Source: an uncultured SAR116 cluster alpha proteobacterium (GTDB lineage Bacteria; Pseudomonadota; Alphaproteobacteria; Puniceispirillales; Puniceispirillaceae). From it: a DNA stretch of 48,206 nt. Under the pieces are notes generated by a model, which was given only the letters and a program-made list of their open reading frames with translations, was not told where the DNA came from and made no database searches. The stretch spans positions 1 through 48,206 of the forward strand of contig CACHXC010000009.1 in assembly GCA_902583715.1 (NCBI GenBank). The letters run 5' to 3'. Position 1 is the stretch's first letter. The number at the start of each line of letters is the position of its first letter. Made by a program: the position numbers and the translations under genes. Positions 41,810 through 48,206 of this stretch are shown here, piece after piece.

Positions 41810-42598
41810 ATGAATTTTGTCGAACTTAACGGTATCACCCTGCACTATAAAATGATCAATGCCGACAGCGGTAAACCGGTAATCGTGTTTTCCAATTCAC
41901 TTGGCACCGATTTTCGGATTTGGGATGATTGTGTTGCCGATTTATCTGCTGATTTTGCTATTTTATTATATGACAAGCGCGGTCATGGCCTATCAAGCCT
42001 TGGCACCCCGCCCTATGCCATTGATGACCATGTCAGCGACCTTGCTAGCTTGATTGATCACCTTGGCATCACCAGCGCAACCGTGTGCGGCCTGTCGGTC
42101 GGCGGATTGATTGCTCAGGGGCTGTATCATAAACGGCCTGATCTGGTGAATGGGCTGATCTTATGTGATACCGGTGCCAAGATTGGCGATGCACAAATGT
42201 GGAATGACCGCATGGCCATTGTCAAAGAGGGGGGGCTTGATGCCCTTGTTGAAGCCAACATGCAACGCTGGTTCAGCCCAGATTTTCATAAAAACCGGGC
42301 GACAGAATTGGCTGGCTATAGCAATATGTTCACCCGCACACCAGAAGGCGGCTATTTAGGCACAGGTGCTGCTATCCGTGATGCTGATTTTCGCGATCAA
42401 GCCCCACAGATTGCCGTGCCAACAGTCTGCGTTGTTGGTGATCAAGATGGCGCCACACCGCCGGCCTTGGTGCAATCAACAGCCGATCTGATCCCCGGCG
42501 CTGGCTTTGAGGTGATTGCTAATGCTGGCCATATACCATGTGCCGAACAGCCCGCCGCGGTCATCAAAATCATCCGCGGGCTGATGGCCAAAATTTAA
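41810..42598 (+). CDS. Alpha/beta hydrolase, 3-oxoadipate enol-lactonase (PcaD)-like
   Basis: A 262-residue alpha/beta hydrolase with the nucleophile elbow CGLSVGG (S96), the oxyanion segment SNSLGTD, an acid in VVGDQDG and the histidine H241 in NAGHIPCAEQP. These features, plus YDKRGHGLS, match enol-lactonases of the beta-ketoadipate route. No other pca gene is in the window, so it may instead hydrolyse an ester or lactone made by the monooxygenase just upstream. The stop overlaps that of the convergent GST gene by 4 bases. Confidence 0.78.
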   Translation: MNFVELNGITLHYKMINADSGKPVIVFSNSLGTDFRIWDDCVADLSADFAILLYDKRGHGLSSLGTPPYAIDDHVSDLASLIDHLGITSATVCGLSVGGLIAQGLYHKRPDLVNGLILCDTGAKIGDAQMWNDRMAIVKEGGLDALVEANMQRWFSPDFHKNRATELAGYSNMFTRTPEGGYLGTGAAIRDADFRDQAPQIAVPTVCVVGDQDGATPPALVQSTADLIPGAGFEVIANAGHIPCAEQPAAVIKIIRGLMAKI

Positions 42599-43218
42599 CC
42601 ACCCGACGTGCGCTGCGGTTGTGCCGCCAGACTCTGGCTAACTGAGGGGCGGGCGCGCAATTCGGTCAGCAGCGCATCTAATTTTGGTCGGGTGGCGCGG
42701 ATTGCGGTTTTATTGAAATCCCAGCGGCTCAGCATATAGAGATAGAAATCAGCGGCTGTCAGTACCTCGCCGCAGATATAGGGGGCCAACGCCGCCTCTA
42801 TATAATCATAAAGCACCGCCTGTTCCGCCACGGCTTTGGCCCGTAAATCATCAAAGCCCGATTCTTGGGCGTAATAATGACTATGGTGCTGGCGGTGATA
42901 GGCGGGATAGATTGATGTTGCCAGCAATGCCATAAATTGGCTGTATCGGTCATGAAGCGGTGTGCCAACGGCTGGGGCCAGCCCGTCAAAATGCGTAGTG
43001 ATATGGTTGATAATCGCCAGTGTTTCAAAAATCTGATGTCCGTCAGGACAGATTAAAACAGGAATGCGCCCTAATGGGTTGCGGGCATGAAAATCCGCGC
43101 GTTTGACCTCTACCGGGTCCGGAAATGAAATATCATAATCGACCCCGACTTCACGAAACAAAAACTCGGCAATTAATGATCCGGCCCCCGCCCGACCAAT
43201 AATATGATAGCGACCCAT
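42595..43218 (-). CDS. Glutathione S-transferase family protein
   Basis: A 207-residue GST with a thioredoxin-like N-terminus (RYHIIGRAGAGSLIAEFLFRE), the glutathione-site block NPLGRIPVLICPDG and the specificity helix ETLAIINHI, then an all-helical C-terminal domain with the cap motif LTAADFYLYMLSRWD. The ATG at 43218 is used (GAGGGAT upstream) instead of GTG at 43233. It is convergent with the hydrolase gene; the substrate is unknown. Confidence 0.85.
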   Translation of the reverse strand: MGRYHIIGRAGAGSLIAEFLFREVGVDYDISFPDPVEVKRADFHARNPLGRIPVLICPDGHQIFETLAIINHITTHFDGLAPAVGTPLHDRYSQFMALLATSIYPAYHRQHHSHYYAQESGFDDLRAKAVAEQAVLYDYIEAALAPYICGEVLTAADFYLYMLSRWDFNKTAIRATRPKLDALLTELRARPSVSQSLAAQPQRTSGG

Positions 43219-43361
43219 TTTGTTATCCCTCACCGATAAATATTGGCTTTATGTCTACGCCGGAGGCCACCACCACACTATATTACCATTTGCGGCGATG
43301 GCATCTGATGCTACAAAAAGCAGGACATGTTCACCCCTTCAATTAGCCACAGGCGCGCCCC

Positions 43362-44525
43362 ATGTTCAATACCGCTGTCACCAAACTCAATGCCCCACCC
43401 GTTTCGGTCGTGCTTAATTGGAAGGCATCCTATGATGATAGCCAAGGCGAATTAATTGATATGAGTCAGGCGGTGCCCGGCTATACCGCGCATGATGACA
43501 TGCTGGCGGCACTGGCCGAAGCGGCATCACAGCCTGACCTCGCACGTTATGGCCCGGTAGAGGGAGACATGCCACTTCGCCAATCCTATGCACGCCACCT
43601 TAGTGATGTCTATCAAGCCGAGATTGCCGCTGATAATATTCAGATCACTTCGGGCTGTAATCAGGCATTCGTCGCCACCGCGCTGGCTGTGGCCGGACAG
43701 GGTGACCGGGTGGTGATGATGCGGCCTTGTTATTTTAACCACGAATCAGCGCTTGGCATGCTGGGTATTGGCATTGATTACGTTGATTGCGACATTGATA
43801 ACGGGTTGTTACCAGATAGCGCCGCTATTGCCAGTGCGATAACCGACAAAACCAAGGCTGTATCTTTGGTTAGTCCGAACAACCCAGCGGGCAGCGTCTA
43901 TCCACCGGATCTGTTGCTGGAAATTTTTAAATTATGTCAGTCGCGCGGTATCTGGCTTATTCTCGATGAAACTTATCGTGATTTTTTGCCGCTTGATCAG
44001 AACACACCGCACCAACTTTTTGCTGAGGATAATTGGCAAGACACCCTGGTCCAGCTCTATAGTTTTTCAAAATCCTATTGTTTGCCCGGCTACCGTTTAG
44101 GTGCCATCACCGCTGGTCAGGACCTGGCATTCCAACTGGCCAAAATTATCGACAATATTCAAATTTGCGCCCCGCGCACGGTGCAGCATGCGCTCGCGCC
44201 AATGATCGACAAATTGGCAGATTGGCGTGATCAGAACCGTCAGCGCATCTCCACGCGTGTGACCGTTTTTCGCCGTGTACTCGATCAGCTTGATGGTTGG
44301 GACCTGCTGAGCAGTGGTGCCTATTTTGGCTTTGTTCGACACCCATATTCTGGGGTAGATTCGCTGGAGGTGGCCCAGCTCATGGCGCGAAAGGCCGGGG
44401 TATTGGTTATTCCAGGCGCATTTTTTGGCGATGGTCAGGACGCCATGTTGCGCTTTGCTTTTGCCAATGCCGGACGCGATGTTATCGCTAAATTGCCAGA
44501 CCGTTTGAATAATCTGACGCTATAG
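43362..44525 (+). CDS. Class I/II aminotransferase (PLP)
   Basis: A 387-residue fold-type I aminotransferase. It has the phosphate-side GCNQAF (residues 98-103), N173 in SPNNPAG, D202 and Y205 in LDETYRDF, and the PLP lysine K237 in YSFSKSYCLPGYRLGAI. R463-type substrate arginine is expected in the C-terminal MLRFAFAN block. Substrate specificity cannot be told from sequence. The gene stands alone: the 143-base upstream gap shows nothing notable and the downstream gene is convergent. Confidence 0.85.
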   Translation: MFNTAVTKLNAPPVSVVLNWKASYDDSQGELIDMSQAVPGYTAHDDMLAALAEAASQPDLARYGPVEGDMPLRQSYARHLSDVYQAEIAADNIQITSGCNQAFVATALAVAGQGDRVVMMRPCYFNHESALGMLGIGIDYVDCDIDNGLLPDSAAIASAITDKTKAVSLVSPNNPAGSVYPPDLLLEIFKLCQSRGIWLILDETYRDFLPLDQNTPHQLFAEDNWQDTLVQLYSFSKSYCLPGYRLGAITAGQDLAFQLAKIIDNIQICAPRTVQHALAPMIDKLADWRDQNRQRISTRVTVFRRVLDQLDGWDLLSSGAYFGFVRHPYSGVDSLEVAQLMARKAGVLVIPGAFFGDGQDAMLRFAFANAGRDVIAKLPDRLNNLTL

Positions 44526-44559
44526 CCAGACCTGTCGCCGACGGGTTTGCCCGGCCCGC

Positions 44560-45696
44560 TTAATCGCCGGGCGGTGTCAAAAGCGCACCAGACAATGCCG
44601 CAGATTGCGTTTTGGCAATCCGTGCATCCGACATTTGCTGATCGGCAATCAATAAATCCTGTTTCAGCCCCATCAGCATCGGGTACCATTCGCGTTGCAG
44701 GGTTGATTTCCATTGCCATAAAAGCTGATCAACGGCCTCTAGCGCCATTTCCACAGGTGGCACCGCAAATTTCGGTCCAAAACCATAAGGCGCATCAAAA
44801 TAACACGCCACAGTGAAAAACGCTGGCGGCAGATGCTGTCCCAGCAGATCACGCCATTTTTCAACATCATCACCAATGAGCATCACTTCTAGCAGAAGCT
44901 TGTCAGTTTCTATCAGGCCAGTTGGATTTAGCAAAATATTTGATGCTCCCACGGATCGGCGCCACGGCCCGATAAACAGACGACGCGGACAATAATCATT
45001 GGCATAGAAATTATCCCAAATAAGCAGACGGCGATCTGCAATATGGCCGGATGCATCTCCGCCAATGCGGTGGGCAACAATATCATTACCGCAATAGACA
45101 ATTGGGCAGTCAGGTGCCAGCGTTGTTGTAAGGTCTTTCAAATATGACAGTGAATTTGGGTCAGTCGCATCAACAAGGCTGTCAGCATAGATACGCGGCA
45201 CGATGATAACGGGCCGGTCAACCGCCTGCATCAAATGATTAGCAAGTGCGGCATGGGCCTTGCCTTCGCTTTGGAATGGTCCGGCCCGATCATCGAAATC
45301 TGCGCCAATATCATCCATCAAAAGGACGATATGGCTGGCCCCATCCGCGCTTAGTTGTTCAGCTTTTTTGACCAAGCAAGCAAAATCATCACCCCTTTTT
45401 TTTTCAAGCTCGGCAAAATTGAAATCAAGACCCGGGGCAATACCCGCCAGCACATCAATATTCTGGCGCGCGGCGGCTGCGGCAAAATCTGCAAAACCGT
45501 TCCGCCATTGGTCGTCATAGGGGGTGCGCCATGCATATCGATGCGCCGCGTCATCTTTCGGCGCATATAAATAGCTGTTCATACCAAGGCTTGCCATCAC
45601 AGCCACTAATTCATGGCGCGCTGACCAGTCGAGCAAGCGACCATAATACCCCTCAATATAACCAGACCGGTTGCCGGCAATATTGTTATTTGTCAC
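44560..45696 (-). CDS. GH84-type beta-N-acetylglucosaminidase domain protein
   Basis: A 378-residue catalytic domain of the hyaluronidase/O-GlcNAcase (GH84) family. It opens with GYIEGYYGRLLDW, continues with MASLGMNSYLYAPKDDA and GIAPGLDFNF, and has the catalytic aspartate pair D128-D129 in VLLMDDIGADF. No signal peptide is visible, so it may be cytoplasmic. No carbohydrate-binding modules are present. Neighbours for PIG-L deacetylase, AnmK and MurQ suggest action on amino-sugar glycosides from chitin, glycoprotein or cell-wall fragments. Confidence 0.82.
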   Translation of the reverse strand: MTNNNIAGNRSGYIEGYYGRLLDWSARHELVAVMASLGMNSYLYAPKDDAAHRYAWRTPYDDQWRNGFADFAAAAARQNIDVLAGIAPGLDFNFAELEKKRGDDFACLVKKAEQLSADGASHIVLLMDDIGADFDDRAGPFQSEGKAHAALANHLMQAVDRPVIIVPRIYADSLVDATDPNSLSYLKDLTTTLAPDCPIVYCGNDIVAHRIGGDASGHIADRRLLIWDNFYANDYCPRRLFIGPWRRSVGASNILLNPTGLIETDKLLLEVMLIGDDVEKWRDLLGQHLPPAFFTVACYFDAPYGFGPKFAVPPVEMALEAVDQLLWQWKSTLQREWYPMLMGLKQDLLIADQQMSDARIAKTQSAALSGALLTPPGD

Positions 45697-45787
45697 ATCT
45701 CAACCTCTTGCTATTATGCCCCTTAGTAAAGCCCAGATTTAATGTGAAATCAAAAGGCTTTCGCAGCTCTCAAAAGGTGAGTTTGAC

Positions 45788-46477
45788 ATGCAAATTATGG
45801 CCATTGGGGCGCATCCCGATGATTTGGAAATTTTTATGTATGGTCTATTAGCGGCGGCCGCATCACGCGGCGACGGGTTGCATCTTGTGGTCGCTACCGA
45901 TGGTGCCGCTGGCGGCAGTGAACCCGGCCCAGCACTGGCCAAACAGCGGGCGGCAGAGGCTCGCGCCGGGCTTGCCCAACTTGGTGAAGTGCAGTTGCTT
46001 GATCTTCCAGATGGTGATTTATCATATGCTTCAGATGCCGCCAGCACCATAACCAGCATCATCCGCGACGCAAAACCAGATCTGATCGTCACACATGCGC
46101 CTGAAGATTATCATCCTGATCACCGTGCTTTGTCACGATTTGTCAGTGATGCCGCTGGCTTTATCTGTCCGGTCCTGTTTTGTGATACATTAATGGGGGT
46201 CGGCTTTACCCCGGAATATTATGTCGACATCACGCCTTATTTTGATGCGAAGCAAGCAGCCATAATGGCGCATATCAGCCAGCACCCCGATCGCTTTGCA
46301 GCCGCCACCGCGATTATGAACAGGTTTCGCGCGGCACAATGCAACGCCCCCGAAGGACATTACGCTGAAGCCTATCGTATCAACAGCCGCTTTCCGTTTA
46401 GTGACGTACGCGCGCTTTTGCCAGCGCCACCCCCCTATCGGCCTTTTTATGTACCAGAGTCGGACGCGCTCATCTAG
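45788..46477 (+). CDS. PIG-L/LmbE family N-acetylglucosaminyl deacetylase
   Basis: A 229-residue zinc deacetylase. The metal site is visible as IGAHPDDLEIFMYG (H, D, D) and HAPEDYHPDHRALS (second histidine group), with GAAGGS and AKQRAAEARAGLAQLG between. The family removes acetyl from GlcNAc-containing molecules. It is divergent from the GH84 gene and its 3' end overlaps anmK by 8 bases tail to tail. A role in processing amino sugars released nearby is inferred. Confidence 0.88.
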   Translation: MQIMAIGAHPDDLEIFMYGLLAAAASRGDGLHLVVATDGAAGGSEPGPALAKQRAAEARAGLAQLGEVQLLDLPDGDLSYASDAASTITSIIRDAKPDLIVTHAPEDYHPDHRALSRFVSDAAGFICPVLFCDTLMGVGFTPEYYVDITPYFDAKQAAIMAHISQHPDRFAAATAIMNRFRAAQCNAPEGHYAEAYRINSRFPFSDVRALLPAPPPYRPFYVPESDALI

Positions 46478-47597
46478 CCAGCGCCAATTGGCCCCCACTG
46501 ACCGGACGGAGGCATCCAGTCGTATGCGGAAAAGATGTAGGTAACCCATAATGAAAACGTGCGGCCAAAAATGCCATTAATTCAGCCTCCAGCATATCAG
46601 CGTCAAATGCCTCGCTTTTTTGTGTCATCACCGGCATCGACAGGCATGAAGACAAATCGCGCATCATAGTAATATTGCGCCGGCCACCACCAGCCACAAA
46701 GACTGATCGCGGCGGCGTTGGTAGCTTGCCAATGGCATGGGCAATGGTTTGCGCGGTAAAACTGGTTAGCGTTGCCGCGGCATCAGCAACTGATAAACGG
46801 GCAAAATCTGGGTCTAACAACTGGTGGGAAAATTCCTGGCGATCCAGCGATTTTGGCCATTTTTGCGTAAAATATGGATGGGTCATCCAGTTTGCTATCA
46901 GCACTTGATTGGCTGTGCCGGTGGCGGCTAATGCACCATCAAGATCGCACGCCGCATGTAATTTGGACATCATGAAATCATCCAGCAGTGCATTGCCCGG
47001 TCCGGTATCAAACCCAATCAAACTATGCGGGTCATCAGCAGATACAAACGTGAGGTTGGCAACACCGCCAATATTGACAAGAGCAGCTGGCAGATCAATT
47101 TGCATGGCGCCACACACGGCGGCATGGTAAATCGGTGCCAGCGGCGCGCCTTGACCGCCAGCATCCATATCGGCCTGACGCACATTATGCACCACATTGA
47201 TCGAACTGGCCTTGGCAAGGCAATTTGCATCGCCAAGCTGAATGGTCTGCCGGCCAAGCGGATGTAAGGTATCGGCGCAGGCGTTGTGATACACCGTTTG
47301 GCCGTGAAAGCCGATCAGATCAACACGATCACCAAATTGACGGCATAGCGCCTCAACAGCAGCCGCGTGATCCACAGCAATGGCGGTATCAAGGTTGATG
47401 CGTGCAGTGGCGTCAGCAAGAAACATCGCTGGGTCAGCACAACAGGCCCGTATCGCCTCACGCGTGTCCTGCCGATACGCAAAATGGCCACAACTGGCCG
47501 TGCGGGTCACCTGCACCCCATCGGTTATCAACACCGCCGCGTCAATGCCATCAGCACTTGTCCCAGACATCAGCCCAATGATTGATAATTCGGTCAT
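46470..47597 (-). CDS. anmK: Anhydro-N-acetylmuramic acid kinase
   Basis: AnmK phosphorylates and opens 1,6-anhydro-MurNAc to MurNAc 6-phosphate in peptidoglycan recycling. GLMSGTSADGIDAAVL at residues 8-23 is the ATP-binding start; FHGQTVYHN, NIGGVANLT, GFDTGPGNALLDDF and VAGGGRRN follow in order. The length of 375 is normal. It is divergent from murQ with a 42-base gap that must hold both promoters; the two reactions are consecutive. Confidence 0.95.
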   Translation of the reverse strand: MTELSIIGLMSGTSADGIDAAVLITDGVQVTRTASCGHFAYRQDTREAIRACCADPAMFLADATARINLDTAIAVDHAAAVEALCRQFGDRVDLIGFHGQTVYHNACADTLHPLGRQTIQLGDANCLAKASSINVVHNVRQADMDAGGQGAPLAPIYHAAVCGAMQIDLPAALVNIGGVANLTFVSADDPHSLIGFDTGPGNALLDDFMMSKLHAACDLDGALAATGTANQVLIANWMTHPYFTQKWPKSLDRQEFSHQLLDPDFARLSVADAAATLTSFTAQTIAHAIGKLPTPPRSVFVAGGGRRNITMMRDLSSCLSMPVMTQKSEAFDADMLEAELMAFLAARFHYGLPTSFPHTTGCLRPVSGGQLALAR

Positions 47598-47639
47598 CTA
47601 CGTCTTCTCTTTCGTTTGCTGGGCTTTTATAGTGGCGGT

Positions 47640-48206
47640 ATGACGCCAAGAAATACAGACCGAAATGCAACGAAAAATGACGCTGGTGTGACAGCCGCCT
47701 CTACCGAGGATATATTACCGGCTGATCTGCATATTGACCGCATGACCCCGACGCGGGCTTTGGCCGCCATGCTTGATAATCAGGCCCATGCCATAACCGC
47801 CATTAAAGCCGCCTTGCCAGCCATCGAACGAGGTGCCATTGCAGCTTACCAGCGGCTATGCCAATCCGAAACCGGGCGGTTGATTTATGCCGGGGCTGGT
47901 ACATCTGCACGAATTGGCGTGCAAGATGGGGCCGAATTATTGCCCACCTTTAACTGGCCGCATCATCGGGTGGATTTTTTGATTGCCGGCGGCGCTTCGG
48001 CCCTGCTTCGGGCTGTTGAAAATGCCGAAGACAAGGCTGACACAGCCGCCGCACAAATCACCAGCATGTCTGTAGGGCCTGATGATGTGGTGATTGGTCT
48101 TGCCGCTAGTGGCAATACGGTTTTTACTACCGCCGCGGTCATATCTGCAAAACAAGCGGGTGCGGTCACCATTGGCATCGCCAATAATCCGGATACCGCC
48201 CTTTTG
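47640..48206 (+). CDS. murQ: N-acetylmuramic acid 6-phosphate etherase (3' partial)
   Basis: MurQ removes lactate from MurNAc 6-phosphate to give GlcNAc 6-phosphate. The 189 codons in the window start at ATG 47640 and include the SIS-domain blocks YAGAGTSARIGVQDGAELLPTF and DVVIGLAASGNTVFT. The DLHIDRMTPTRALAAMLDNQ stretch is typical of the family start. The frame is open to the window end. Together with anmK it gives the MurNAc recycling route. Confidence 0.92.
   Translation, partial: MTPRNTDRNATKNDAGVTAASTEDILPADLHIDRMTPTRALAAMLDNQAHAITAIKAALPAIERGAIAAYQRLCQSETGRLIYAGAGTSARIGVQDGAELLPTFNWPHHRVDFLIAGGASALLRAVENAEDKADTAAAQITSMSVGPDDVVIGLAASGNTVFTTAAVISAKQAGAVTIGIANNPDTALL

Noticed and set aside
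1-48206. CRISPR arrays, insertion sequences, prophage, toxin-antitoxin or defence genes
   Set aside because: No direct-repeat arrays, transposase or integrase motifs, terminal inverted repeats or defence families were seen anywhere in the window.

Overview
The window looks like a chromosomal segment of a marine alphaproteobacterium, most like the SAR116/Puniceispirillum or Rhodospirillales type. That placement is inferred from the mix of core genes (a petABC bc1 operon, aerobic hemF, TIGR02186 next to a TauE/SafE exporter, lgt-midA-pgeF linkage) together with a full-length DMSP demethylase (DmdA). It was not tested by phylogeny.

Region by region: (1) 1-6.5 kb, plus strand, is housekeeping: lgt (start outside the window), midA, pgeF, prs, rplY/ctc, pth and ychF, closed by a terminator. 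(2) 6.5-12.9 kb, minus strand, holds the cytochrome bc1 operon petA-petB-petC and a second set DUF1285-Nudix-DUF6111-cca-hemF. (3) 13-16 kb, plus strand, holds a structured, terminator-bearing leader followed by tauE/safE, TIGR02186, universal stress protein and a secreted cyclophilin. (4) 16-22.6 kb holds rarD, cspA, a decayed Kef-type antiporter directly abutting dmdA, a threonine-aldolase-type enzyme and a ferredoxin-reductase-type flavoprotein. (5) 21.9-33.2 kb is the most interesting block: a catabolic cluster made of a MarR regulator, a DUF1185 protein, an enamidase, a tungsten-type aldehyde:ferredoxin oxidoreductase, a two-subunit molybdenum hydroxylase, a 6-hydroxynicotinate-reductase-like protein, a UPF0280 (ApbE-like) protein and a HAD phosphatase. 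(6) 33.2-39.8 kb holds a small DMT-type membrane protein, then a Liv-type ABC importer co-oriented with a DapA-family lyase and a NIPSNAP protein. (7) 39.9-44.5 kb holds an NTF2-FMO fusion monooxygenase, a PcaD-like hydrolase, a GST and an aminotransferase. (8) 44.5-48.2 kb is an amino-sugar island: a GH84-type glycosidase, a PIG-L deacetylase, anmK and murQ (cut by the window end).

How the genes may work together: the 22-33 kb block reads as a reductive N-heteroaromatic (nicotinate-type) route like that of the anaerobe Eubacterium barkeri. The proposed steps are hydroxylation by the Mo enzyme, reduction of the 6-hydroxy ring by Hnr, and ring opening by enamidase to an aldehyde plus ammonia. 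Instead of the anaerobe's downstream genes there is an aldehyde:ferredoxin oxidoreductase, which could oxidise the aldehyde and return exactly the low-potential electrons Hnr needs. The UPF0280 gene translationally coupled behind hnr is a candidate for attaching Hnr's covalent flavin. Four similar palindromes, built on ATTGTT-N8-AACAAT, lie upstream of the cluster's transcription units; at three of them the palindrome overlaps a recognisable promoter element, which suggests one repressor (probably the MarR protein) controls the set. The enzyme families and the palindromes are seen in the sequence; the pathway wiring, substrate and regulator assignment are inferences.
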